Below, piece by piece: positions 26,042 through 34,696 of a stretch of 64,000 nt of DNA. The notes beneath the pieces were generated by a model. The model made no database searches, was not told the origin of the DNA, and was given only the letters and a program-made list of their open reading frames with translations. The DNA comes from Bacteroidota bacterium (GTDB taxonomy: Bacteria; Bacteroidota; Bacteroidia; Chitinophagales; Chitinophagaceae): the NCBI GenBank assembly GCA_018266775.1, contig JAFDZS010000007.1, positions 186,001 to 250,000 on the forward strand, given 5' to 3'. The translations under genes and the position numbers were made by a program. Position 1 is the first letter of the stretch. Every line of letters starts with the position of its first letter.

Positions 26042-26122
26042 TGTCCAGTTGCTTTACTAACGCTGCTGTTCTTGTATCATTGATCCGGTCATTCAATATG
26101 TTGCTGTTCAAAATAAACTGCA

Positions 26123-26803
26123 TCAATGTTCAGCGGTCATATTGTTATACTCACCAGTTTCTTTTTCATAACGGTACCACATCACAATTCCGTATATAAT
26201 ATGCAAAATACCAAAACCCGTTGCCCAAAAATAAATACCATACCCCACAAACCAGCAGTTAATGATACCCAGCAATAATTGGCTGTATCCCAAATAACGT
26301 ATTTCCCCTAAAGTGTATTTACCGGCATTTACCAAAGCCAAACCATAAAATATCAGGCATCCCGGTGCTATCAACCCAATATTTCCAAACTGGATTTGGC
26401 GGAACAGGTAAATACCGCCGGCAACCATAGGCACGGCCACATTAACCATTAAACGTTTGGAGGTATATCCCCACATGGGAATATTATTTTTTTTGCTGCG
26501 CAAATATGTAAACAGGAAGGAAGAAAGAAAAGCAGCAATAAATGTAAGCAATGCAATATGAAACAATTTATGACCCATTAATTCGGCCAGCGATTCTGTA
26601 GGCAGGCTTTTGCTTGCTGCATCACGAAATGCTGCGGGACCTCCACTATCCCATACCACTTTGCCACCAAACCATGCCCCCACCAATGCGCACACCCCGG
26701 CAGCCACACCACTTAAGCCGCTCAGGCTGATGAAACGGCTGCTGCGCTCCATCATTTGTTTGATCTGCTGAATATCCTGTAATGATTGCTGTTGCTCATT
26801 CAT
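26123..26803 (-). CDS. Multi-helix membrane protein paired with the regulator
   Basis: 226 residues from the ATG at 26803 (MNEQQQSLQDIQQIKQMMER). A start at 26845 would place the leader through operator 2 and is rejected. About five helices follow an amphipathic N-terminus ('SRFISLSGLSGVAAGVCALVG'). Regulator/membrane-protein pairs of this kind are common in Bacteroidota, with the membrane partner perhaps sensing the signal; the function is unproven. Confidence 0.8.
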   Translation of the reverse strand: MNEQQQSLQDIQQIKQMMERSSRFISLSGLSGVAAGVCALVGAWFGGKVVWDSGGPAAFRDAASKSLPTESLAELMGHKLFHIALLTFIAAFLSSFLFTYLRSKKNNIPMWGYTSKRLMVNVAVPMVAGGIYLFRQIQFGNIGLIAPGCLIFYGLALVNAGKYTLGEIRYLGYSQLLLGIINCWFVGYGIYFWATGFGILHIIYGIVMWYRYEKETGEYNNMTAEH

Positions 26804-26811
26804 AAAAAAGC

Positions 26812-26828
26812 ACTTTGTAATACAAAGT
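26812..26828. promoter_or_regulatory. Palindromic operator 2 (regulator/membrane-protein unit)
   Basis: ACTTTGTAATACAAAGT is a perfect palindrome around a central A, beginning 9 nt upstream of the ATG at 26803. It shares both half-sites (ACTTTG/CAAAGT), spacing and the AAAAAGC flank with operator 1. Its position across the 5' leader suits repression. Confidence 0.7.
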
Positions 26829-26951
26829 AAATATTTGGTTTTCACTTTTGCAAATAAATTTTTGGCTTCATTTTTTTAACGCAGAAAAATTCATTTAAAA
26901 TATTATCTTACATCACCAGCAAAAAAAGTTTACCAATAACTGTTTTAGACA

Positions 26952-29000
26952 ATGAAATTATTTTTCACAGCCCTGCTGTGTGTCTTTTGTGTAAAGGCAA
27001 TACAGGCACAATCCGTAATAGATCCACAGAATATAGAAATTGTGAGAGACAGTTTCGGCATTCCCCATATTTATGCCAATACAGATGCTGAAGCCGCTTA
27101 TGGCCTTGCCTGGGCACATGCGGAAGATGATTTTGAAAGCTTACAACAAGTAGTGCTGCCCACCAAAGGATTGATGGGAAAAGTATTAGGCAAAGCCGGT
27201 GCCGCCGGTGACTATGCTTTTGCTTTGTTCCGCTGCCGCGAAATCACAGCAGAAAAATGGAACACCTTAACTCCGGCTTTCTTAAAATTGATTGATGGTT
27301 ATGTGCAGGGCATTAACCGGTATGCAGCCACTCACCCTAAAGAAGTGTTGCATAAAAAATTATTTCCCATCACAGTAAAAGATTATATCGCTTCATCTGT
27401 TCTTGCACTCACCGTATTCAATGGCGGCGATGCTGCACTGCAGCGCATTTTCAATAACACAGAATGGCAGGCGCCTGAACTGAATAAGAAAGGCAGTAAT
27501 TCCATTGCAGTAAATGCGACTAAAACAACTACCGGAGAAACTTTTTTATTAGTGAATGCCCATCAACCCAACACCGGTCCGCAGGCGTTTTACGAAGCCC
27601 ATATTTGCAGTAAAGAAGGGTTAAATGTTTTAGGCGGATTGCTCGCCGGTGGCCCATGTATCCTTCATGGTGTGAATGAAAACCTGGGCTGGGCGCATAC
27701 GGTTAACTATTGCGACAGGATGGATGAATACCAACTGGAAATGAATCCCGGCCATCCACTGCAATACAAATTTGACGGGCAGTGGGTTGACCTGGAAGTA
27801 AAGACCATTAAACTGCATATCAAAGGTATACCTGTGGCGGTTAAACGAAAAGTATATTGGAGCAAGTACGGCGCCACAATGAAAAATAAAACAGGCTTTT
27901 TCTCCATCAGGCTGGGCGCCAATATGCGTATTGGCGCTTTGCAGGAATGGTATGAAATGGATAAGGCCAAAAACTTCACTGAATTTTATGCAGCATTAAG
28001 TAAACAGGAACTGAGCATGTTTAATATCATGTATGCAGACCGGTATGATACCATCTTTTACATCAATAACGGATTGATTCCTGTTCGCCAACCTGGTTAT
28101 AACTGGAAGCGCACCTTACCGGGAAATACATCGGCTACGCTCTGGACCAATTTCAGAACTATTAAAGAATTGCCGCAATACATTAATCCTTCCAGCGGAT
28201 TTTTATTCAACACCAATCACTCTCCTTTTTTGGCAACGGCAGCAAAAGATAATTTGCAAGCCAGTGCATTTCCCAAAGAAGATGGATGGGAACAATACCA
28301 CCTGAACCGCAGTGTACGTTTCCTGGAATTATTTCCGCAGCAAAACAAACTGAGTTACGAAACATTTAAAGCCATTAAATTCGACAGGCAATACCCTTCT
28401 GTATTGCAATTTCCTTACCGTATTGATAGCATGATGCTCTTAGATACTGTGCTGTATGCTGCATATGCACCGCTTATTTCAACATTAAGAAACTGGGATA
28501 AACGTGGTGATGCCAATAATAAAGGTGCTGCCATTTTTCTTTTAACGTATGAGCATTTAAAGAAACAGTTGCAGGGGCAGGATTCAAGGTTAATCACCAC
28601 AACTGAAGCAGTGGAAACCTACCGCTACATTAACGATTATTTAAAAACAAATTTTGGAAGAACAGACATTACACTCGGTGATTTACAGAAACTGGTTCGT
28701 GGAGATAATGATTGGCCCTTAGGTGGATTGCCCGATCAACTGGCACCGCAATGGACTGCGCCTTATAAAAATGGCACACTAAAATCAATTGGTGGTGATG
28801 GATTAGTGATGTTCATCCGTTTCAGCAAAGTAGGTTTGCCCAAAATTGAAACTATGAATATGTATGGCACCAGTGCAAGGCCCGGCAATAAACATTTCGA
28901 TGACCAGGTGAATCTTTACCTGCACCAGCAAACTAAAACCATGACGCTGGATAAAGCGATTATCTATAAAAATGCGGAACGCATTTATCATCCGCAATAA
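26952..29000 (+). CDS. Penicillin-acylase-family Ntn hydrolase (PvdQ/acylase type)
   Basis: 682 residues, signal peptide ending 'IQAQ'. The alpha-chain starts 'IEIVRDSFGIPHIYANTD', and self-processing should occur before the nucleophile Ser182 in 'KKGSNSIAV'. The beta chain has 'LLVNAHQP' and 'GVNENLGWAHTV' oxyanion/His regions. Family members cleave amide bonds of penicillins, acyl-homoserine lactones or siderophore precursors in the periplasm; the substrate here is unknown. The preceding gap is AT-rich. The gene converges with a YiiX-type gene 12 nt away. Confidence 0.9.
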   Translation: MKLFFTALLCVFCVKAIQAQSVIDPQNIEIVRDSFGIPHIYANTDAEAAYGLAWAHAEDDFESLQQVVLPTKGLMGKVLGKAGAAGDYAFALFRCREITAEKWNTLTPAFLKLIDGYVQGINRYAATHPKEVLHKKLFPITVKDYIASSVLALTVFNGGDAALQRIFNNTEWQAPELNKKGSNSIAVNATKTTTGETFLLVNAHQPNTGPQAFYEAHICSKEGLNVLGGLLAGGPCILHGVNENLGWAHTVNYCDRMDEYQLEMNPGHPLQYKFDGQWVDLEVKTIKLHIKGIPVAVKRKVYWSKYGATMKNKTGFFSIRLGANMRIGALQEWYEMDKAKNFTEFYAALSKQELSMFNIMYADRYDTIFYINNGLIPVRQPGYNWKRTLPGNTSATLWTNFRTIKELPQYINPSSGFLFNTNHSPFLATAAKDNLQASAFPKEDGWEQYHLNRSVRFLELFPQQNKLSYETFKAIKFDRQYPSVLQFPYRIDSMMLLDTVLYAAYAPLISTLRNWDKRGDANNKGAAIFLLTYEHLKKQLQGQDSRLITTTEAVETYRYINDYLKTNFGRTDITLGDLQKLVRGDNDWPLGGLPDQLAPQWTAPYKNGTLKSIGGDGLVMFIRFSKVGLPKIETMNMYGTSARPGNKHFDDQVNLYLHQQTKTMTLDKAIIYKNAERIYHPQ

Positions 29001-29012
29001 GAAAAAAAATCA

Positions 29013-30491
29013 TCACAAATCTTTAGCTGCTTCATTGGCAAACTGCACCAGTTGCCAGTAAGGCGGTCTATAACCATTTTGCTGTTGAAAAGCTTTGGCT
29101 CTTTTTTCCACTTCATTTTTCACCTGTTGGTGCATGGCCACAAATCTTTGGTTCTTCAATGCTTTCGTTGCACTCATCCCTTCAGGAATCATACCCACAC
29201 CACCAAAACGGTTTTTGATCCAGCACCAGGCTTTAATGGTTCTTGCTATGGGCAGCATCCAGGTATTATAATCAATGGTGGCACCGCTGTTGGCTTTTTC
29301 CAATAACGCATCCATGGCTGCATTATCTATGTGATCTTTGTACAACGTTTCAGGGTCACGCCATTCTGCAACGATAGATAATTGCGGATCATACTCCAGG
29401 TCAGACGGCATCTGTGTTACAAAATGTTCCACTCCAAAATCGCTGAGCCAGTTGATAACGCCTTTTGATGAGATGGTGGAAATATTCTGCCACAACTGAA
29501 TACCATGCCTGCGATACCCATACGATCCCACTTCGGAACAAAACATGGAAGTGGTATCATAAAAATTCATTTTAAAATCATAGGGTATGTGTTGCCGTTG
29601 TGCCAGGTTAAACATATCTTTGGCCACTTTCTGCGGCAGCAGAGCATCTTTCTGCATCGCTGGTAAATCGTGCCGCAGGCGCATGACCATAAAGCGCAGT
29701 TTTTTATCTTTTATGTATTGCTCAACGGATGATATAGCCACACCTTTCTCAATATGCGCTTCTATTAAATAAGGGATGTTTGTTTTTTCATCAATGTAGA
29801 TGAGTGCCACGTGGGAAAAATTTCCGGGGTAATCGTTCCCTCTCGATACCAGCGCTGATACTTCTGCCCCACCACGTGACACCAACAGGTCGCCGCTGTG
29901 GACGGTGATTCCAAATATGCTGGTGGATGGCGTTGATGAAGGTTCATCTGTCACCATCATTGCCGGGGTAAAATGAATGGAATCTGTTTGCAGCAATACT
30001 TCTTCTGTGGCCGCCCCCATACCATACAATAGTTTGTACATGGCATTTTTTACGGCAGTATCATTCATGTTCCAATACTGTGATGATTGCTTGATACTGC
30101 GGCGCACTTTATTATAGTACTCCAGCAACCATGCAGTGTTTTGCGGCCTTGCTGCCACCAGGTCGGCCAGTGTGAAAAAATTATTTTCAATTACAGGCAA
30201 TAAACTATCTGCATAGCTGTGGTTACCTGCATTGTAACGCTGGTACAATGCTTCTGCTGCAATTTTAAGTTGTGCCGTTACAGAATCGGTATAAGCGGGT
30301 GGCATTTGCCGGCTATGAATGAATTCCTGTTCCCGTTGTTTCCAGAAGGCATCGCGGTTCCAGGCAAATGGTGATTTACCTGCTGCGGTGATGATGTTGG
30401 TATCAACTTTAAAATCAGGTATCAGTAAGATAAAATACAAGATGGCTAATACTGCGATCGTTTTCAGGAATACTTTTTTCAGTTTTTTCAT
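29013..30491 (-). CDS. YiiX/YebB-like NlpC/P60-superfamily hydrolase
   Basis: 492 residues with one N-terminal membrane helix (about 10-24). The C-terminal half has the permuted papain-like active site: His227 in 'FSHVAL', acidic/His cluster 'IEAHIEKG' and Cys318 in 'MFCSEVG'. Members act on lipids or peptidoglycan-linked amides. The N-terminal about 180 residues are helical and unassigned. It starts 3 nt after the aminotransferase stop, so the two form an operon. Confidence 0.85.
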   Translation of the reverse strand: MKKLKKVFLKTIAVLAILYFILLIPDFKVDTNIITAAGKSPFAWNRDAFWKQREQEFIHSRQMPPAYTDSVTAQLKIAAEALYQRYNAGNHSYADSLLPVIENNFFTLADLVAARPQNTAWLLEYYNKVRRSIKQSSQYWNMNDTAVKNAMYKLLYGMGAATEEVLLQTDSIHFTPAMMVTDEPSSTPSTSIFGITVHSGDLLVSRGGAEVSALVSRGNDYPGNFSHVALIYIDEKTNIPYLIEAHIEKGVAISSVEQYIKDKKLRFMVMRLRHDLPAMQKDALLPQKVAKDMFNLAQRQHIPYDFKMNFYDTTSMFCSEVGSYGYRRHGIQLWQNISTISSKGVINWLSDFGVEHFVTQMPSDLEYDPQLSIVAEWRDPETLYKDHIDNAAMDALLEKANSGATIDYNTWMLPIARTIKAWCWIKNRFGGVGMIPEGMSATKALKNQRFVAMHQQVKNEVEKRAKAFQQQNGYRPPYWQLVQFANEAAKDL

Positions 30492-30494
30492 TTG

Positions 30495-31682
30495 TCAGGG
30501 TTCAATAGTTTGCAGCACTTTGTTGATGATGGTACAGGCAGATTTAATTTCATCAGCAGTGATGGTTAATGGAGGCACAATGCGTAAACAGTTGGATGCA
30601 AATAAAAACCAGTCTGTAAAAACGCCTTCTTCAATCAATGCGTCTATAATTTTTTTATTCAGTTCAAAACTGTTGAATTCAACCGCTATCATCAATCCAC
30701 GGCTGCGGACAGCTTTAACAGCCGGGTGCTGCAATAAAGAAAGAAACAAATTTGCTTTTACTTCAACGGTATCTATTAGTTTTTCATCCAGTAAAATCTG
30801 CATGGCCGCTATGCCCGCTGCGCAACAAACCGGGTGGCCACCAAAGGTATTGATATGCCCCAGCACAGGCTGATGTGTTAAACAATGCATGATATTTTTA
30901 TCAGCAATAAATGCACCCAACGGCATTCCGCCACCTAAAGCTTTGCCCAACAGTAATACATCAGGCTCTACATCAAATTGTTCAAAGGCCCACAATGTTC
31001 CGTTTCTTCCAAAGCCGCATTGTATTTCATCCAGTACCAGCAATGTCCCTGTAGCCGTGCACTTTTCACGTAATGCTTTCAGCCAGTTATGTTGTGGTAC
31101 AATAACGCCTGCTTCGGCCTGTATGGTTTCTGCAATCACGCAGGCAGTTTGTGCTGTAATCTGTTCCAGGTCTTCAAAATGATTATAACGCAGTTGCATA
31201 ATGCCCGGAAGCAGTGGCCTGAATGCATTGCGCCAGTATTCATCGCCCATGATACTTAATGAACCCTGTGTGCTGCCATGATAGGAATGTTTGAAAGAGA
31301 TGATCTGCGTGCGTCCGGTAAATCTTTTGGCCAGTTTCATAGCACCTTCTGTTGCTTCACTGCCACTGGCGGTAAAAAAAACATTGTTTAAAGATGCGGG
31401 CAGATGATGTGTGAGCAATGCAGCGTATTGCGCCTGCGGACTCTGCACCAGTTCGCCGTACACCATAATGTGCATGTACTGGTTCAATTGCTGCTGAATG
31501 GCTGCAACTACTTTGGGGTGGCGATGGCCCACATTGCATACACTGATGCCCCCGATAAGGTCAATGTATTTTTTGCCATCAGCAGCGGTGAGAGTGCTCC
31601 CTTCTGCCTGTACAATTTCCAGCGCTAATGGCGCTTCTGAGGTTTGGCCTACATGAGATAAGAATAGCTGGCGGTTGGTCAT
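30495..31682 (-). CDS. Class III (acetylornithine-type) PLP aminotransferase
   Basis: 395 residues. PLP-site motifs: 'GSEATEGAMKLA' (from 107), 'HSYHGST' (132-138), 'DEIQCGFGRNG' (218-228) and catalytic Lys247 in 'LLGKALGGGMPLGAF'. It transfers an omega-amino group to 2-oxoglutarate; acetylornithine, GABA or ornithine are all possible. No arginine biosynthesis genes lie nearby, so argD is not assigned. Confidence 0.9.
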   Translation of the reverse strand: MTNRQLFLSHVGQTSEAPLALEIVQAEGSTLTAADGKKYIDLIGGISVCNVGHRHPKVVAAIQQQLNQYMHIMVYGELVQSPQAQYAALLTHHLPASLNNVFFTASGSEATEGAMKLAKRFTGRTQIISFKHSYHGSTQGSLSIMGDEYWRNAFRPLLPGIMQLRYNHFEDLEQITAQTACVIAETIQAEAGVIVPQHNWLKALREKCTATGTLLVLDEIQCGFGRNGTLWAFEQFDVEPDVLLLGKALGGGMPLGAFIADKNIMHCLTHQPVLGHINTFGGHPVCCAAGIAAMQILLDEKLIDTVEVKANLFLSLLQHPAVKAVRSRGLMIAVEFNSFELNKKIIDALIEEGVFTDWFLFASNCLRIVPPLTITADEIKSACTIINKVLQTIEP

Positions 31683-31769
31683 GCGCCAAAGTTCGTAAAG
31701 AATGGCCGAATGATAAAAGAATGGTTAACTTGCAGGTAACGAAAGGGTTTTTCCACTAAAATTCATTTT

Positions 31770-32297
31770 ATGCCAGTCATTCTTCCCGTAAAAGGTGTGT
31801 CGCCGGTAATGGGCGCCAATTGTTTTATTGCACCCAATGCCACTGTTGTGGGTGAGGTTACGATGGGTGATGACTGTAGCATCTGGTTCAATGCCGTACT
31901 CCGTGGCGATGTGAATTTCATCCGCATGGGCAATAAGGTAAATGTGCAGGATGGCGCTATTATTCACTGTACTTACCAGAAGTTTGGTACTACTGTTGGA
32001 AATAATGTGAGCATCGGACACAATGCAATTGTACATGGCTGCGTTATAGATGATAATGTACTGGTGGGCATGGGCGCCATTGTGATGGATAATGTCCATA
32101 TTGGCAGTAACAGCATCATTGCCGCCGGGGCTGTGGTGCTTGAAAATACGATTGTGGAGCCGGGTTCGGTTTATGCAGGCATCCCGGCAAAAAAGGTAAA
32201 AGACGTTAGCCAGGAACTGATACACGGTGAAATTGACCGGATTGCCAATAATTATGTGATGTACAGCAGTTGGTTTGCCAACCCCCAACAACCTTAA
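31770..32297 (+). CDS. Gamma-class carbonic anhydrase-like hexapeptide protein
   Basis: 175 residues, left-handed beta-helix. Metal-ligand-type histidines appear in 'GAIIHCTYQ' and 'IGHNAIVHGC', as in YrdA/PaaY/CaiE-type gamma carbonic anhydrases. 'DDCSIWFNAVLRGDV' and 'VYAGIPAKKVKD' are family hallmarks. Activity is not certain because many homologues are uncharacterised. Divergent from the aminotransferase. Confidence 0.9.
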   Translation: MPVILPVKGVSPVMGANCFIAPNATVVGEVTMGDDCSIWFNAVLRGDVNFIRMGNKVNVQDGAIIHCTYQKFGTTVGNNVSIGHNAIVHGCVIDDNVLVGMGAIVMDNVHIGSNSIIAAGAVVLENTIVEPGSVYAGIPAKKVKDVSQELIHGEIDRIANNYVMYSSWFANPQQP

Positions 32298-32369
32298 AAT
32301 ATATAATACCGTACTATAAAAAACATTCGCCGCCTTTTAATTCGCAGCAAAAAAATATATCTTTAAAAC

Positions 32370-32564
32370 ATGAAAAAGTTTATTGTCGCTGTTTTGTGTG
32401 CTTCCTTTTTACTCAGCGGATGCTTCGTAACCAATCTTTTCCGTAAGAAAGAAAAGTATGGCTGCCCCAGCGATGGCCGTAATGTGGGTGCTGAAAAAAT
32501 ATTAGCTGGCGAAAAAGTGAAGAAGGCAAAATACCGCGGCGGTAAAAAAAGTGTAGGCGAATAA
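32370..32564 (+). CDS. Small basic lipoprotein
   Basis: 64 residues. Lipobox LSGC with Cys18 follows an export signal (MKKFIVAVLCASFLLSG). The mature part is 47 residues, lysine/glycine-rich, with one further cysteine. No family recognised; Bacteroidota carry many such envelope microproteins. Confidence 0.75.
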   Translation: MKKFIVAVLCASFLLSGCFVTNLFRKKEKYGCPSDGRNVGAEKILAGEKVKKAKYRGGKKSVGE

Positions 32565-32608
32565 TGCGGGCTGCGGTTGCAGCAACCTATCCAATATCTG
32601 TGATTTTT

Positions 32609-32623
32609 GCCTTGTAACAAGGC
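32609..32623. promoter_or_regulatory. Short palindrome upstream of a small gene
   Basis: GCCTTGTAACAAGGC is a perfect 7+1+7 palindrome 36 nt before the ATG at 32659. It could be an operator or a leader hairpin; no partner copy was noticed. Confidence 0.35.
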
Positions 32624-32658
32624 GGTAAAGTTGTAAACAATATAAAACCCGAATATCT

Positions 32659-32961
32659 ATGTGTTACCAATTAAAAACTGTTAACGGTGCCACTGAAGCA
32701 GTTATCGACGACAACTGCGGCATCTCCAAATTCTACGCTATTGCCACTGCGCTGGCCGATGATTTACAGGTTAAATTTTTAAACCAGGTGGATGATGCTG
32801 AAAGCCTTGACTGGGATTTTCAGTATAAAGACAATTTCCTGACTTTGCATTACAGCATTTTCAACGGCGTAAGTATTTTTCCCCAACAGGTAAAAAGCGT
32901 TAAGAAAGACAGTAATGCAGTAATGGAGGTGGCCAACTACCTGCAAAAAATGGCGTACTGA
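32659..32961 (+). CDS. Small cytoplasmic protein of unknown function
   Basis: 100 residues, no signal peptide or helix. An acidic alpha/beta sequence with 'IDDNCGISKFYAIATALADDL' region and a final helical 'SNAVMEVANYLQKMAY'. Not recognised. Supported as coding by regular composition and a clean ATG; it converges with the exported protein at 32984. Confidence 0.65.
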   Translation: MCYQLKTVNGATEAVIDDNCGISKFYAIATALADDLQVKFLNQVDDAESLDWDFQYKDNFLTLHYSIFNGVSIFPQQVKSVKKDSNAVMEVANYLQKMAY

Positions 32962-32983
32962 TTTTGATAGGTACCAGCAATCA

Positions 32984-33520
32984 TTAATCGCCCTCATAGA
33001 TGGTGACTTCAATTTTAGTCACGATCCGGTTTTCTGTTGTAAAGGAGATCATAGTGCCGGCTTCAAAATCCTGCAGGTTGATGTACTGAATTTTATCTTT
33101 GGCATTTCCTTTTTCTTTGTATTGGTAGTCGTTATAGATATTCATGTCAAATTTATCGTACGCCTGCAGTATTGCCGCTTTTGTACTGCTTATTCCAACC
33201 TGGCTTTTGGTTTTTAAAGTGGTGCTGGTTGATGAAACAGCATACAATTTCCAAATTACCGGTTTCTTACTATCTTCATCATATTCATGCTCGAATACTA
33301 AAGTGTATTCAGCTCCTTTATAATTCACTTTTACTGTATCCATATATTCTGCTGTAAGTGCAGGAATGGTAAGCCCGGATGCTTTCTCAATTTCCGTATT
33401 GTTCATATTAATTTTGAAAGGGCCCATACGCATTGTAGTGATAAGCTCAGTTGCAGGAGCCTGTGCATAGGCCTTACAGGTAAGCATTATAACTAAAACG
33501 AATACACTTATTTTTTTCAT
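32984..33520 (-). CDS. Exported protein of unknown function
   Basis: 178 residues, signal peptide (ending 'KAYAQ'). The mature part is about 155 residues, beta-rich, with 'MGPFKINMNNTEIEKASG' near the start, a pattern also seen in periplasmic proteins with a short conserved 'G.i.lg.s..ev...lG' segment. No catalytic motif. Monocistronic, reading away from rsgA's 3' end. Confidence 0.75.
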   Translation of the reverse strand: MKKISVFVLVIMLTCKAYAQAPATELITTMRMGPFKINMNNTEIEKASGLTIPALTAEYMDTVKVNYKGAEYTLVFEHEYDEDSKKPVIWKLYAVSSTSTTLKTKSQVGISSTKAAILQAYDKFDMNIYNDYQYKEKGNAKDKIQYINLQDFEAGTMISFTTENRIVTKIEVTIYEGD

Positions 33521-33547
33521 TGCTGCTGGTTTGGTGTTTACTGTAGC

Positions 33548-33574
33548 GTGTCAGGCTGAGCCTGCCGAAGCCGG
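33548..33574. repeat. Dispersed intergenic repeat, 'caggctgagcctgccgaag' type
   Basis: The gap between rsgA and the exported protein holds CAGGCTGAGCCTGCCGAAG, a motif I know as a widely dispersed intergenic repeat in many bacterial genomes. It contains the hairpin CAGGC-TGA-GCCTG. Only one copy is seen here. Confidence 0.5.
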
Positions 33575-33626
33575 TTTATTAAATAGTAAACCTGCAATTA
33601 CGAAACTGCTTTTGTTTAATTTTTCA

Positions 33627-34589
33627 TCAATATTTGGTGTCTTCTATACTATCTAAAATGGCACAGTAACTCAGGTAACGGTCCATTTCTATTTCGCCTT
33701 CTTCCACGGCTGTTTTTACTGCACAGTTGGGTTCGTTGGTATGCAGGCAATTGTTGAACTGGCAATGGTGCAAAAGGTTTCGCATTTCAGGAAAATAATG
33801 AGAGAGTTCCTGCCGCGGAATATCCACCAGTCCCAGTTCCCGGATGCCGGGAGTATCAATGATCTTACCGCCGCCGGGTATATCAAACATTTCTGCAAAT
33901 GTTGTTGTATGCAACCCTTTTCCACTCCACCCGCTTACATCCTGCGTTTTCAGCTGCATACCGGGGAATATTTTATTCAGGAAAGATGATTTACCCACAC
34001 CGCTGTGGCCGCTGAGCAACGTAATTTTTTCATTCAGTACATGTTTTAATTCATCCATGCCTTCTCCGGTAATCACACTGATCTTTTTTACGGTGTAACC
34101 AATGTTTTCGTACATGCCTTTCAGTTGTTTAAACTGTTCTTCTTCCTTTTTACGGAACAAATCGCATTTATTGAAAACAATGATGGCAGGGATGTGAAAA
34201 GATTCTGCAGACACTAAGAAGCGGTCTATGAAACCCTGTGATGTTTTGGGTTCTCTTAACGTGGCGAATAATAAAGTTTGATCGAGATTAGAAGCGATAA
34301 TATGATGCTGGTGTTTATTGGCGGGGGAAATGCGGGTGATATAATTATTGCGGTCGTATATTTTGGTGATGATGGCGTTTTGCTCCAGGTCGCTGTCGGT
34401 ATCAATTTCAACTATATCGCCAACTGCAATGGGATTCGTACTCTTCAGTCCATCAATTTTAAATTTGCCCAGTATGCGTGCATTCATTGATGCGTCAGCA
34501 GGTTTGTAACCGTCAGACGCATATCCCGCCGCCTCAGCAGGTTTTACCACGTACCAACTGCCGGTTGATTTATATACTCTTGCCTTCAT
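33627..34589 (-). CDS. rsgA: Ribosome small-subunit-dependent GTPase A, with internal peptide insertion
   Basis: 320 residues from the ATG at 34589 (a TTG at 34598 is the only earlier option). N-terminal OB fold, circularly permuted GTPase with 'NKCD', 'GHSGVGKSS' (P-loop) and 'DTPGIRELG', and a C-terminal zinc site ('CQFNNCLHTNEPNC'). It is a 30S maturation factor. Residues about 17-36, between the first OB strand 'GSWYVVK' and 'ARILGKFKIDG', appear longer than in typical homologues and are encoded by the palindromic repeat at 34490-34545. Confidence 0.93.
   Translation of the reverse strand: MKARVYKSTGSWYVVKPAEAAGYASDGYKPADASMNARILGKFKIDGLKSTNPIAVGDIVEIDTDSDLEQNAIITKIYDRNNYITRISPANKHQHHIIASNLDQTLLFATLREPKTSQGFIDRFLVSAESFHIPAIIVFNKCDLFRKKEEEQFKQLKGMYENIGYTVKKISVITGEGMDELKHVLNEKITLLSGHSGVGKSSFLNKIFPGMQLKTQDVSGWSGKGLHTTTFAEMFDIPGGGKIIDTPGIRELGLVDIPRQELSHYFPEMRNLLHHCQFNNCLHTNEPNCAVKTAVEEGEIEMDRYLSYCAILDSIEDTKY
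34490..34545. repeat. Palindromic repeat element inside rsgA
   Basis: 34490-34522 is an imperfect 33-nt palindrome with ends ATGCGTC...GACGCAT. A further half-copy of the AAACCTGCTGA word lies at 34534-34544. The same arms occur in the intergenic element at 34627-34689. It keeps the rsgA frame open. Confidence 0.6.
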
Positions 34590-34626
34590 TGCCGGCAAAT
34601 TTCAGGAAATAAAATGATATTTTCTT

Positions 34627-34689
34627 ATGCGTCCTGACGGTTTGCGCCATAATAGTTGCGTCTTGGCGGTTATAAACCGTCTGACGCAT
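34627..34689. repeat. Palindromic repeat element between batA and rsgA
   Basis: Arms ATGCGTCCTGACGGTTT (34627-34643) and AAACCGTCTGACGCAT (34674-34689) pair with one bulge. An inner TGCGTCTTGGCGGTT unit (34657-34671) can pair alternatively with the right arm. It lies 7 nt after the batA stop and could also work as a terminator-like hairpin. Confidence 0.65.
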
Positions 34690-34696
34690 GCAACCA

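Noticed and set aside
30495..31682. Naming the aminotransferase argD
   Set aside because: Motifs only place it in class III, and no arginine-pathway genes lie nearby.
31725..32291. Minus-strand frame of 188 residues
   Set aside because: Antisense to the gamma carbonic anhydrase, His/Asn-rich and without a family pattern.
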